Source: Thermoplasmatota archaeon
GTDB lineage: Archaea; Thermoplasmatota; E2; DHVEG-1
Length of the DNA: 13,031 bases
Assembly: GCA_030615845.1 (NCBI GenBank)
Contig: JAUWYM010000005.1
Span: forward strand, 1 to 13,031
Direction: 5' to 3'
Part shown: in pieces, positions 7,450 to 13,031 of the stretch
Layout of the letters: each line of letters starts with the position of its first letter
How positions within the stretch are numbered: position 1 is the first letter of the stretch
The notes under the pieces: model-generated
What the model saw: the letters and a program-made list of their open reading frames with translations, nothing else
What the model was told of the DNA's origin: nothing
The model's database searches: none
Position numbers and translations under genes: made by a program

Positions 7450-9084
7450 TTATCCGAGTGGGAAGATATGCCGCATCTTTGATTGTAAAATCATAGCTTT
7501 AACAAGACCGATTTCTTCTACACCGGGAAGTTCAAATCCGGGGTCTTCAAAAACCTTTGCGTTCTGTTGGAAGAATGTTAAATCAAAGAATCCCCAATCA
7601 TCGAAATCTCCTTGTCCATTGCTCCCATCAGAGTAGTCCACTATTGTTTTATCATAGACGTAGTAGTAATTCATGACGCTCTTATAGTTGCCATGTTCTT
7701 CAAGATATTTTTCTTCGTCTTCTATAAATGAAATATTGTCGTTTCCTGGCACATTCCACGGCCCAATACCAAAGGTATGTCCAAGTTCATGCATAATGGA
7801 TGAAGCGAGTACTAGTCGCATAGCCCTGGGTGTGAATGCACCTCTGTTTAGGATGTTTCTTTCATAACTGTTGCCGACAGCCATAGTATCGTATACGTTA
7901 AATTCTGAAGGATGGCAAAAGCCTGCGCTGTGACATATTAAGAGATATCGGAATATTCCTTTTCGTTCTTCAGGAAAATGATGTCTATAGAACTGTAGCA
8001 TCATACCTGAATTCTGTGAAATTCTATCATAATGAGTGAGAAGTTCTCCGCCACCATTTACTGGTCCGTCTGGCCATCCGTCGTCAATATACATATTAAT
8101 TCCATGTTGAGCGAATCGTTCAATGATGATTTGTTTAGATTCCTCCCACAAATAATGGTCTGGATGAAGGAATCCTTCACCTTTCATAGCATCTGCTTCT
8201 ATGTAGATATCTTGAGAAAATGGATTTGCAAACCATTTTTCCATAAAATATTCCTCAGTATTTTCAAGGCCATCTTTATCTGGATCAAGGGTTGAATGAT
8301 TATCATACACATGTGGTTCATATTCCCATTTCCATTCCCATGTTGTTGGGATTCCATCTCCATCAGGATCAAGTCTAGAATCATCTATCTTAGGGTTTGT
8401 TTTAAGTATATTTACTTCCGTCCAATAGGGAATTCCGTCAAGATCGTAATCAACCTGATATACGTTAAACCATATTTCAAATGTGTCGCCTAGATAATGA
8501 CCATATCCGTCACTATCATTAAATGAATCATATCCATCCCATCTACCAGTTCGGTAATCATATGTAAGAGAAATGCTATCCATTTCATTATCTTGTGATC
8601 GGAGTCCAAGGATTCCTATGCTTTTTCTTTCCATAATAGTTAATGTTATTTCAGAGGTTTCTTGTACTTCTTTGTCTGTTGCATCTCGCTGGATTTTATT
8701 TTCTTGAAATATTGTGTCCCATGTGTTAAACAGCGTTTCAGTCACTCCTTTTCGGGACCAAACATCTTTACTTATGTATTCTTGATCATCTATGTTTGTT
8801 ATAAAATAAAAACTTGGTTTGGTTTTCCATGCATTTCCACGTTTCATTGTTGTATCCAAAAGTCCTCTGTGGCGAATTCTATAAATTTCAAGGATTACCC
8901 CTTGATTTGTATAGGGACTAATGGCATCAAGATCATATTCACTGACATCGACAGGTTCTTGTTCTACCTCTTCATCCTCTTTGGAAAAAAATTCATAATA
9001 GACGTAAATGCTAGATACCACAAGACAAGCTACTACTAATAATGTTACTCCCATTATCAATTTTTGTTTGTATCGTAGGTACAT
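7450..9084 (-). CDS. Membrane-anchored metzincin-like metalloprotease with calcium-binding repeats
   Basis: A 544-residue protein not recognised as a named family. An N-terminal membrane anchor (about 9-30, LIMGVTLLVVACLVVSSIYV) is followed by an acidic stretch, so the rest lies outside the cell. Three thrombospondin-3-like Asp-rich calcium repeats occur: DYDLDGIPYWTE (212-223), DPDGDGIPTTWE (239-250) and DPDKDGLENTEE (267-278). The catalytic part has MHELGHTFGI (H432, E433, H436, G439) and a Met-turn-like SVMNY (M471), as in metzincins. The position of the usual third ligand (HExxHxxGxxH/D) is proline here. A conserved-looking Asp-rich DYSDGSNGQGDFDDWGFFDL stretch (483-502) follows. Four cysteines or fewer are near the active region (C384, C390). 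A TATA box at 9127-9136 and GGTGG about 12 bases before the ATG support the start. It is probably a surface or secreted peptidase. Confidence 0.75.
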   Translation of the reverse strand: MYLRYKQKLIMGVTLLVVACLVVSSIYVYYEFFSKEDEEVEQEPVDVSEYDLDAISPYTNQGVILEIYRIRHRGLLDTTMKRGNAWKTKPSFYFITNIDDQEYISKDVWSRKGVTETLFNTWDTIFQENKIQRDATDKEVQETSEITLTIMERKSIGILGLRSQDNEMDSISLTYDYRTGRWDGYDSFNDSDGYGHYLGDTFEIWFNVYQVDYDLDGIPYWTEVNILKTNPKIDDSRLDPDGDGIPTTWEWKWEYEPHVYDNHSTLDPDKDGLENTEEYFMEKWFANPFSQDIYIEADAMKGEGFLHPDHYLWEESKQIIIERFAQHGINMYIDDGWPDGPVNGGGELLTHYDRISQNSGMMLQFYRHHFPEERKGIFRYLLICHSAGFCHPSEFNVYDTMAVGNSYERNILNRGAFTPRAMRLVLASSIMHELGHTFGIGPWNVPGNDNISFIEDEEKYLEEHGNYKSVMNYYYVYDKTIVDYSDGSNGQGDFDDWGFFDLTFFQQNAKVFEDPGFELPGVEEIGLVKAMILQSKMRHIFPLG

Positions 9085-9126
9085 TTTTTATTTGTCCACC
9101 ATATATATGAATAATATGGTTATCTA

Positions 9127-9136
9127 TTTATATAAA
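9127..9136 (-). promoter_or_regulatory. TATA box of the metalloprotease gene
   Basis: TTTATATAAA, an almost ideal archaeal TATA sequence, lies about 43 bases before the metalloprotease ATG (9084). The expected transcript start near 9104 leaves a leader of about 20 bases containing GGTGG. The gap downstream of panE is 106 bases, so this gene has its own promoter. Confidence 0.5.
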
Positions 9137-9190
9137 ATTATCGGCTAATTCTAAAATTATAATAATTTATTTATTGAAAATATGGAAAAA

Positions 9191-10096
9191 CTATTGGTTA
9201 GAAAAAGTTTTGACAAGAGACACCAAAATCTCATTCAATGACACATCAACATCATAGGTTCTACCAATATCAACCAAGACGCCATTTATTGAATCAATCT
9301 CTGTTTTCCTCCCTTTTCTAACACTTTGAATCATCGAAGAATAATTTTCAGATGTTTCTCGTATGACTTCTTTTGTTTTTTTAATCATAATTTGACGGGA
9401 GAGATTCATTCCATAAGCATTTGCAACATTTGTAGACTCTAGACATACCTTTTCTACAATTTTTTCAAGCAAGGGGTTCTCTAAAAGATACCCATTGCTG
9501 CACCCAAAAAAGGCAGTAATCGGATTAATACAGGAATTTACTACCGCTTTAACCCACATGTCTTCTATGATATTTTTACTAACAACGGTTTCAATACCTG
9601 ATTTGTTAAAGACATTTTCAATATTTTTTATACGATCTGATGTTTCACCATCTAACTCCCCCAAAATGGTTTTCCCTACACCAGTATGTTTTATACAGCC
9701 AGGTTTAGAAAAAAAAGCACCATGAGTAGTAACGCCAACAATTATTTGCCTCCGGTCAACAACATGTTCGATTGCCTTAATGTTGTCTAACCCGTTCTGA
9801 AGAGATAAAACAACAGTCTTGTTGTGTATGATTTGTTTTGCCTGATCAATCGCAGATTCTGTATCATATGATTTAACAGTTACAATCAAAAGATCAACAG
9901 AGAACGATACAGCATCAACAGCATCTTCGGCAGAAATCTTCATATTCAGTTGAGTCTTCCCATCAATAGTTAAACCATTTTTTCTAATGGCATTTACATG
10001 AGACGTTCTACCAATAAGCACCACATCATTTTTTTTGGAAAGCAATGCACCAAAAAGTGAACCAATTGCTCCTGCACCAAGAATAACGATGTTCAT
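9191..10096 (-). CDS. panE: 2-dehydropantoate 2-reductase (ketopantoate reductase)
   Basis: A 301-residue protein that reduces ketopantoate to pantoate for coenzyme A synthesis. It has an N-terminal Rossmann motif VILGAGAIGSLFGALL (GxGxxG at 7-12), VTVKSYDT (72-79), LSLQNGLDN (97-105) and GVTTHGAFF (121-129). The catalytic lysine is K183 in WVKAVVNSCINPITA. The C-terminal ketopantoate-binding signature is NYSSMIQSVRKGRKTEIDSING, with S254 and E266. Length and motifs are complete. It begins one base after the stop of the ThiI-like gene, with AGGAG inside the end of that gene, so it is translationally coupled to it. Why a coenzyme A enzyme pairs with a THUMP protein is unclear; simple co-transcription is the safe reading. 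Confidence 0.93.
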   Translation of the reverse strand: MNIVILGAGAIGSLFGALLSKKNDVVLIGRTSHVNAIRKNGLTIDGKTQLNMKISAEDAVDAVSFSVDLLIVTVKSYDTESAIDQAKQIIHNKTVVLSLQNGLDNIKAIEHVVDRRQIIVGVTTHGAFFSKPGCIKHTGVGKTILGELDGETSDRIKNIENVFNKSGIETVVSKNIIEDMWVKAVVNSCINPITAFFGCSNGYLLENPLLEKIVEKVCLESTNVANAYGMNLSRQIMIKKTKEVIRETSENYSSMIQSVRKGRKTEIDSINGVLVDIGRTYDVDVSLNEILVSLVKTFSNQ

Positions 10097-10097
10097 A

Positions 10098-11009
10098 CTA
10101 AATTCCTAACTCCTTACATTTTTTATATATCTCCTCTTCGTCCATGGCGATTAATGGGAGGAAAATCGGAAGTTTAACATGTTTTTTTAGTTTTTTAATC
10201 TTTAAAAGATCATCCTTATAATTAACATTAAAATTATATCCAGTTATAATAGCATCGCACTTTTTTTCAGAAGACAATTTGTTTAAACTTTCATAATAAT
10301 TTTTTGATTTTAGATCAATCATTGTTATATCAGAGTCTATAAACCAATGGGTTGTAAATGAGTGTAATGCATCTGTATTGAATTCATTGCTGTGAACAAA
10401 GAGGATATCACATCCTCTGCGCATGATATACCATGCTGCCAAAATAGGTTCTAAGCCATCATCAATAAGTGCTAAGACTTTTCCCTGTGTGCCTAATGGT
10501 AGACCTCCTGTTCCTCTAATTTTTTCAGTAAAAAGAAACGTCTTATCATGTCGTATTTCAATGAATAATTCAAAATCTGGATTAGTTAAATTTACGCTTG
10601 CTTTCGTTGCTTTGACAATGTCACTACCAATTTCTACAGCAACATCTTGACTAGTGAAATTATGTTCCCCTGTTCTTGTTACCCGAAGAGCAAAGCTTTT
10701 TTCTTTGCTTAAATTCTTTTGAGAAAGGTCGATGGCAACATTGCTTATATCTTTGATATCGGAGGTTGTTTTGAGTACTGGGCTAAAGGAAGTTATACCA
10801 AAAATTCTTTTTAACACATCCAATCCTTTGGAAATTTCATCTGTATGAACATATATCCGGCCTCGATCCGTTGTGATCTTGCAGTGCAGCATATTTAATT
10901 CAAAAACATTCTTAATGTTCCTTACCAACGTTGATTCAAACTGTTTTCGTACATATGCACTTTTTAATGAAAGCTCCCCATAACGGATGAGTATTAAATC
11001 GTAATTCAT
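10098..11009 (-). CDS. ThiI-like THUMP-domain protein with degenerate PP-loop, C-terminally short
   Basis: A 303-residue homologue of ThiI, the enzyme that makes 4-thiouridine at tRNA position 8. The N-terminal ferredoxin-like part (LILIRYGELSLKS, 5-17), the THUMP RNA-binding domain (about 60-165, with FALRVTRTGEHNFTSQDVA) and the linker IRGTGGLPLGTQGKVLAL (164-181) are typical. The ATP-binding PP-loop SGGxDS that should follow reads DDGLEP (183-188), so its Gly, Asp and Ser residues are gone. The protein ends at KCKELGI, where ThiI continues into the segment bearing its C-terminal conserved cysteines. It thus keeps tRNA-binding parts but lacks adenylation and sulfur-transfer residues. The frame is otherwise intact, so this is a maintained gene rather than a wreck. 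Role unknown; perhaps a non-catalytic tRNA binder or partner of another thiolase-free ThiI. Confidence 0.82.
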   Translation of the reverse strand: MNYDLILIRYGELSLKSAYVRKQFESTLVRNIKNVFELNMLHCKITTDRGRIYVHTDEISKGLDVLKRIFGITSFSPVLKTTSDIKDISNVAIDLSQKNLSKEKSFALRVTRTGEHNFTSQDVAVEIGSDIVKATKASVNLTNPDFELFIEIRHDKTFLFTEKIRGTGGLPLGTQGKVLALIDDGLEPILAAWYIMRRGCDILFVHSNEFNTDALHSFTTHWFIDSDITMIDLKSKNYYESLNKLSSEKKCDAIITGYNFNVNYKDDLLKIKKLKKHVKLPIFLPLIAMDEEEIYKKCKELGI

Positions 11010-11038
11010 TTATATACAAAATCAAACTGTAATTCATT
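11001..11038 (-). repeat. Duplicated start region of the ThiI-like gene
   Basis: AATGAATTAC occurs on the minus strand at 11001-11010, where it includes the true start, and again at 11029-11038. The upstream copy continues as ATGAATTACAGTTTGATTTTG-like sequence encoding MNYSLIL, close to the real MNYDLIL. The offset of 28 bases puts it in another frame. It may be an old tandem duplication or chance. The rest of the gap to 11171 is AT-rich, with TTATTTAATTG near 11053-11063 as a possible TATA region and nothing else recognised. Confidence 0.4.
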
Positions 11039-11171
11039 AACGTTTTCACTGACAATTAAATAATCCTTTGTTTTATCACGTTATTGGATGCTAATGACAT
11101 ATTTTTTTCAGATTTGAATAGAAATGGATAACATTTATACAACATCGTCTCAGTAGCTAACACTTTTTAGT

Positions 11172-11217
11172 ACATCCCCCATTGACGATATAATGGGGTG
11201 CTTGTCAATGGGGATGC
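11172..11217. repeat. Inverted repeat (hairpin) over the transposase start
   Basis: CATCCCCCATTGAC (arm at 11172-11186) pairs with GTCAATGGGGATG (arm at 11204-11217), with one extra C and a loop of about 17 bases. The right arm covers the ATG at 11214 and the loop covers the ATG at 11193. Such a fold would hide the transposase start in transcripts entering from outside, as in several insertion sequences. It also probably marks the left end of the element. Confidence 0.6.
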
Positions 11218-11840
11218 ACTATATTCAAACATACACATATCTGGAAGCAACTATTTTAAACTTATTCGCAACAATCAAGTTGCAGCTGTCGAAACCATTA
11301 AGGACCACACTTGCAGAATTGATCGTCTGTCTTCTGGAGAACAACAAGGCACATATATCGAAACTTGGTGAAAAACTCTCCGATAAAAACGCTGGTGTTA
11401 TGGCATGCATCCAACGTATTCGTCGTTTTTTGTCAAACCCTAGGATATCCCCCACGCTCGCCGTTGTACCGTTGATATATCTGATGCGTCCGCTTCTCGA
11501 AAAGCTTCCTGAGATCATCTTGATCGTAGATCGAACAGACTTGAAGAAACGCCGACGGTACATAAACATCCTATCAGTAGCAGTAAGTTACAAAGGTCAT
11601 GCTCTTCCTCTGTATTGGATGGTGTTCGGAAAAAAAGGGAATAGTTCTTTGGAACAATGGAAGCAAGTGCTCTTTCCTGTTATCGCAGGGTTACAACAGA
11701 TGAGCTGGCTTTCTGACAAACCGATTCATATTCATGTGGTTGCAGATCGGGAGTTCGCCAGCCCGAAACTCGCGGAATGGCTGAAAACCAAAAGCTCTAT
11801 TTGGATGACACAAAAACAGGTGACAACTATATCATTATGA
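11193..11840 (+). pseudogene. IS4-type DDE transposase, N-terminal fragment
   Basis: About 200 transposase residues followed by an out-of-frame tail. IS4-superfamily features are LIVDRTD (first catalytic D113), RRYINILSVAVSYKGHALPLYW (121-142), the FGKKGNSS element and HVVADREFAS with the second D185. The third catalytic acid of the YREK region and the right inverted repeat are absent: the similarity stops near residue 200 (about 11790-11806) and integrase sequence follows in another frame. The last residues (WMTQKQVTTISL) are just integrase DNA read out of frame. Translation could start at 11193 or at the ATG 11214; neither has a convincing ribosome site. Base composition is less A-rich than the integrase part, fitting separate origins. 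Inactive. Confidence 0.82.
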
Positions 11841-12337
11841 GTCCAAGACTATCTGAAGCAATCAAAAACTATATCCCATACAGAAATCCACTACCTGAAT
11901 ACAAAAAATATTTAATCATAGTTCCAACCGGAAACTACATAGGTAAAAGACTAGGTGAGCAATCTGCTTACGTAGTAAATCTTACAAAAAAACTAGTAGT
12001 AGCAGCCGGGATAAAAAAACATGTGACACCTTACATCATTAAACCATCAGCAATCACAAATGACTTCAATAAAAACATAAATCCAAGAATAATACAACGA
12101 AAAGCCAGATACAAAAACATAGAAACCACACTCAGATACGACCACACAGATGACGAAATGGTCAAAAGACATTTCTATCAGCAGAAACCATCGTTTGGAT
12201 CACTTAACGAGGAAGATAAAACAAGAGTTATGCTGGACAGATTTTTGAAAGGCGAAATAGACCTTGAAACCTACAAACAAAGTATAGATCTGTTACACAA
12301 AAAAGACAAGGATTCTAATGTTGTCGGTTACGTTTAA
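11777..12337 (+). pseudogene. Archaeal tyrosine integrase, C-terminal fragment
   Basis: A 186-residue frame whose integrase similarity begins near DDTKTGDNYIIMSP (10-23); the first residues come from the transposase junction. The C-terminal half of the catalytic domain is present, with the nucleophile region TTLRYDHTDDEMV (Y121) and an intact tail ending in VVGYV, common in archaeal integrases. The HxxR box reads YIIK (Y86, K89) and the second-histidine box AGHK reads ARYK (111-112 R, Y), so catalytic His and Arg residues are replaced. The N-terminal SAM-like domain and the first catalytic arginine are missing. Codons are A-rich, unlike the transposase part. It stops 41 bases before a tRNA-Gly gene, the classic target of such enzymes, so it is probably the remnant of an integrated virus or plasmid. 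Confidence 0.8.
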
Positions 12338-12341
12338 ATCA

Positions 12342-12373
12342 GCTATGAACATGTGGTTCTGCTATGAACATGT
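12342..12373 (+). repeat. 13-base direct repeat upstream of the tRNA gene
   Basis: GCTATGAACATGT occurs at 12342-12354 and 12361-12373, a period of 19 bases, between the integrase stop and tRNA-Gly. TTTAAA at 12333-12338, overlapping the integrase stop, could be the tRNA TATA box, putting the transcript start near the second copy. The repeat may be a scar of element integration or excision, or a local slip. Confidence 0.6.
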
Positions 12374-12378
12374 AGCTT

Positions 12379-12450
12379 GCGGGTATGATCTAGTGGTTAT
12401 GATCTTGGCTTCCCAAGCCAAGTGCCCGGGTTCGAGTCCCGGTATCCGCA
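12379..12450 (+). tRNA. tRNA-Gly (anticodon CCC)
   Basis: A full cloverleaf of 72 bases can be drawn. The acceptor GCGGGTA pairs with TATCCGC (one G-U), there is a D-arm with GTGGTTA loop, and the anticodon stem TTGGC/GCCAA encloses loop TTCCCAA with anticodon CCC at 12412-12414. The T-arm CCGGG TTCGAGT CCCGG is perfect. Discriminator base A, no encoded CCA, no intron. It reads GGG glycine codons. It lies right after the integrase remnant, so it may be the attachment site of a former mobile element, though no displaced copy of its 3' end is seen in the window. Confidence 0.95.
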
Positions 12451-12485
12451 TGAATTAATTAAACAAATGGAGTTGAAAACTGGAA

Positions 12486-12689
12486 ATGGCAAAAACCGTT
12501 AAAGTTGGAGATAGAGTTGAACTACTTTTTATAAATGATACATGGACGAAACTGCAGAAGGGAGACAAAGGCACTGTTTTTAAAATAGAAAATGAAGATG
12601 ATGAAGCTCTCATATGGATAGATTGGGATAATGGTGAACGACTGGCGTTACTAGAAGAAATTGATAAATTTAAAGTAATCAAAAAATAA
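12486..12689 (+). CDS. Small DUF4314-like protein
   Basis: A 67-residue protein (MAKTVKVGDRVELLF...) resembling the DUF4314 domain. It has an N-terminal KVGDRVELLFIND, a central KGDKGTVFKIENEDDEALIWIDWDNGERLALL and a closing EIDKFKVI, the pattern of a small beta-barrel (KOW/SH3-like) with the WDNG turn. Function is unknown; relatives are often found in viral or mobile contexts. It is acidic in the middle and has no membrane segment or cysteine. GGAG at 12469-12472 lies 13 bases before the ATG. It follows the tRNA by 35 bases and may be cargo of the integrated element or a resident gene. It ends 10 bases from the convergent PKD gene. Confidence 0.65.
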   Translation: MAKTVKVGDRVELLFINDTWTKLQKGDKGTVFKIENEDDEALIWIDWDNGERLALLEEIDKFKVIKK

Positions 12690-12699
12690 ATATTATTAG

Positions 12700-13031
12700 T
12701 TAACCTTGGAATCTTAGTAAGATGGAGAGTAAAAAAGACAGTCTTGGGAAGGATCCTTCTAAAAAATCAATGAATGGAAATGATTTAGGAACTCTCATCT
12801 TCAATGGATCTGACCAGTCGCTTTCTTCATCAAAAATGTCTTTGGCTCTCACTCTGATGGAGTATGTTCCTTTTTTATCCCAAGTATGTGATGCCTCGCA
12901 GATATCACCTGAATCATACGGTCCAAGCCACTTGCTAAAGTTTCCACCCCCCCAATCCACATATAGGACACCTGGTTATCATCGGGATCTACGGTGCCTG
13001 TTTTGTAGGTATATTCCACTCCTGGTCTTCC
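12700..13031 (-). CDS. PKD-domain surface protein, C-terminal part with apparent frameshift
   Basis: The end of a longer extracellular protein that begins beyond the right edge. From 13031 the frame reads GRPGVEYTYKTGTVDPDDNQ...SYMW, the first half of a PKD/Ig-like domain. The domain then continues one frame over from about 12957 as DWGGGNFSKWLGPYDSGD, SHTWDKKGTYSIRVRAKD and WSDPLKMRVP. A single missing G after TGG near 12957 explains the break: restoring it gives the expected YMWDWGGG. The protein ends in a Phe/Leu-rich tail (FPFIDFLEGSFPRLSFLL) plus RFQG, reminiscent of the C-terminal tails of Thermoplasmata-type surface proteins and perhaps a sorting or anchoring signal. The only start inside the second frame, GTG at 12960, is artificial. 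PKD domains mediate binding in secreted enzymes and surface proteins; the catalytic part, if any, is outside the window. Confidence 0.7.

Noticed and set aside
8662-9039. Plus-strand hydrophobic 125-residue frame opposite the metalloprotease N-terminus
   Set aside because: Its Phe/Ile/Cys-rich composition is what an antisense frame of an Asp/Glu/Lys-rich gene gives; no start signal.
12455-12682. 75-residue Ser-rich minus-strand frame opposite the DUF4314-like gene
   Set aside because: Pure antisense shadow; the plus-strand frame matches a domain family and has an SD.
1-13031. CRISPR array, defence island or other multi-gene novel system
   Set aside because: No regularly spaced repeats and no cluster of effector-like genes; most genes are ordinary metabolic, RNA-processing or surface-protease genes.

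Overview
The window is archaeal. It carries a two-repeat tRNA-splicing endonuclease, a two-gene pyruvate carboxylase, an archaeal-type secreted S16 (Lon-like) protease, TATA-like boxes about 40 bases ahead of several genes, and a tRNA gene without an encoded CCA. The surface proteins (calcium-repeat metalloprotease, PKD-domain protein with a short hydrophobic C-terminal tail) recall sediment-dwelling Thermoplasmata-type Euryarchaeota such as marine benthic group D. That placement is inference from protein style, not from a marker gene.

Left part (1-2196, minus strand): pycB followed by pycA, a two-subunit pyruvate carboxylase operon. pycA runs off the left edge. A 234-base AT-rich divergent gap separates it from a plus-strand run (2431-6320). 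That run holds a membrane-anchored S16 protease acting outside the cytoplasm, tRNA-splicing endonuclease EndA, and a UlaG/UPF0173-type metallo-beta-lactamase-fold hydrolase that probably starts at a TTG behind a strong Shine-Dalgarno sequence.

Middle part (6310-11009, minus strand): a D-2-hydroxyacid dehydrogenase (glyoxylate reductase type) overlapping the hydrolase gene tail to tail; a membrane-anchored metzincin-like metalloprotease with calcium-binding repeats; and a tightly packed pair in which a ThiI-like THUMP protein with an erased PP-loop is followed one base later by ketopantoate reductase (coenzyme A synthesis).

Right part (11010-13031): a mobile-element scar beside a tRNA gene. 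The 5' half of an IS4-type transposase gene, with a hairpin over its start, is fused out of frame to the C-terminal half of a tyrosine integrase whose catalytic residues have decayed. A tRNA-Gly(CCC) follows, preceded by a 13-base direct repeat, then a small DUF4314-like protein. A convergent PKD-domain surface protein with an apparent one-base frameshift runs off the right edge.

There is no CRISPR array or complete defence system. The best candidates for something new are the PP-loop-less ThiI homologue coupled to panE, the metzincin-like protease lacking the third zinc ligand at the usual place, and the integrase/transposase chimera at the tRNA.
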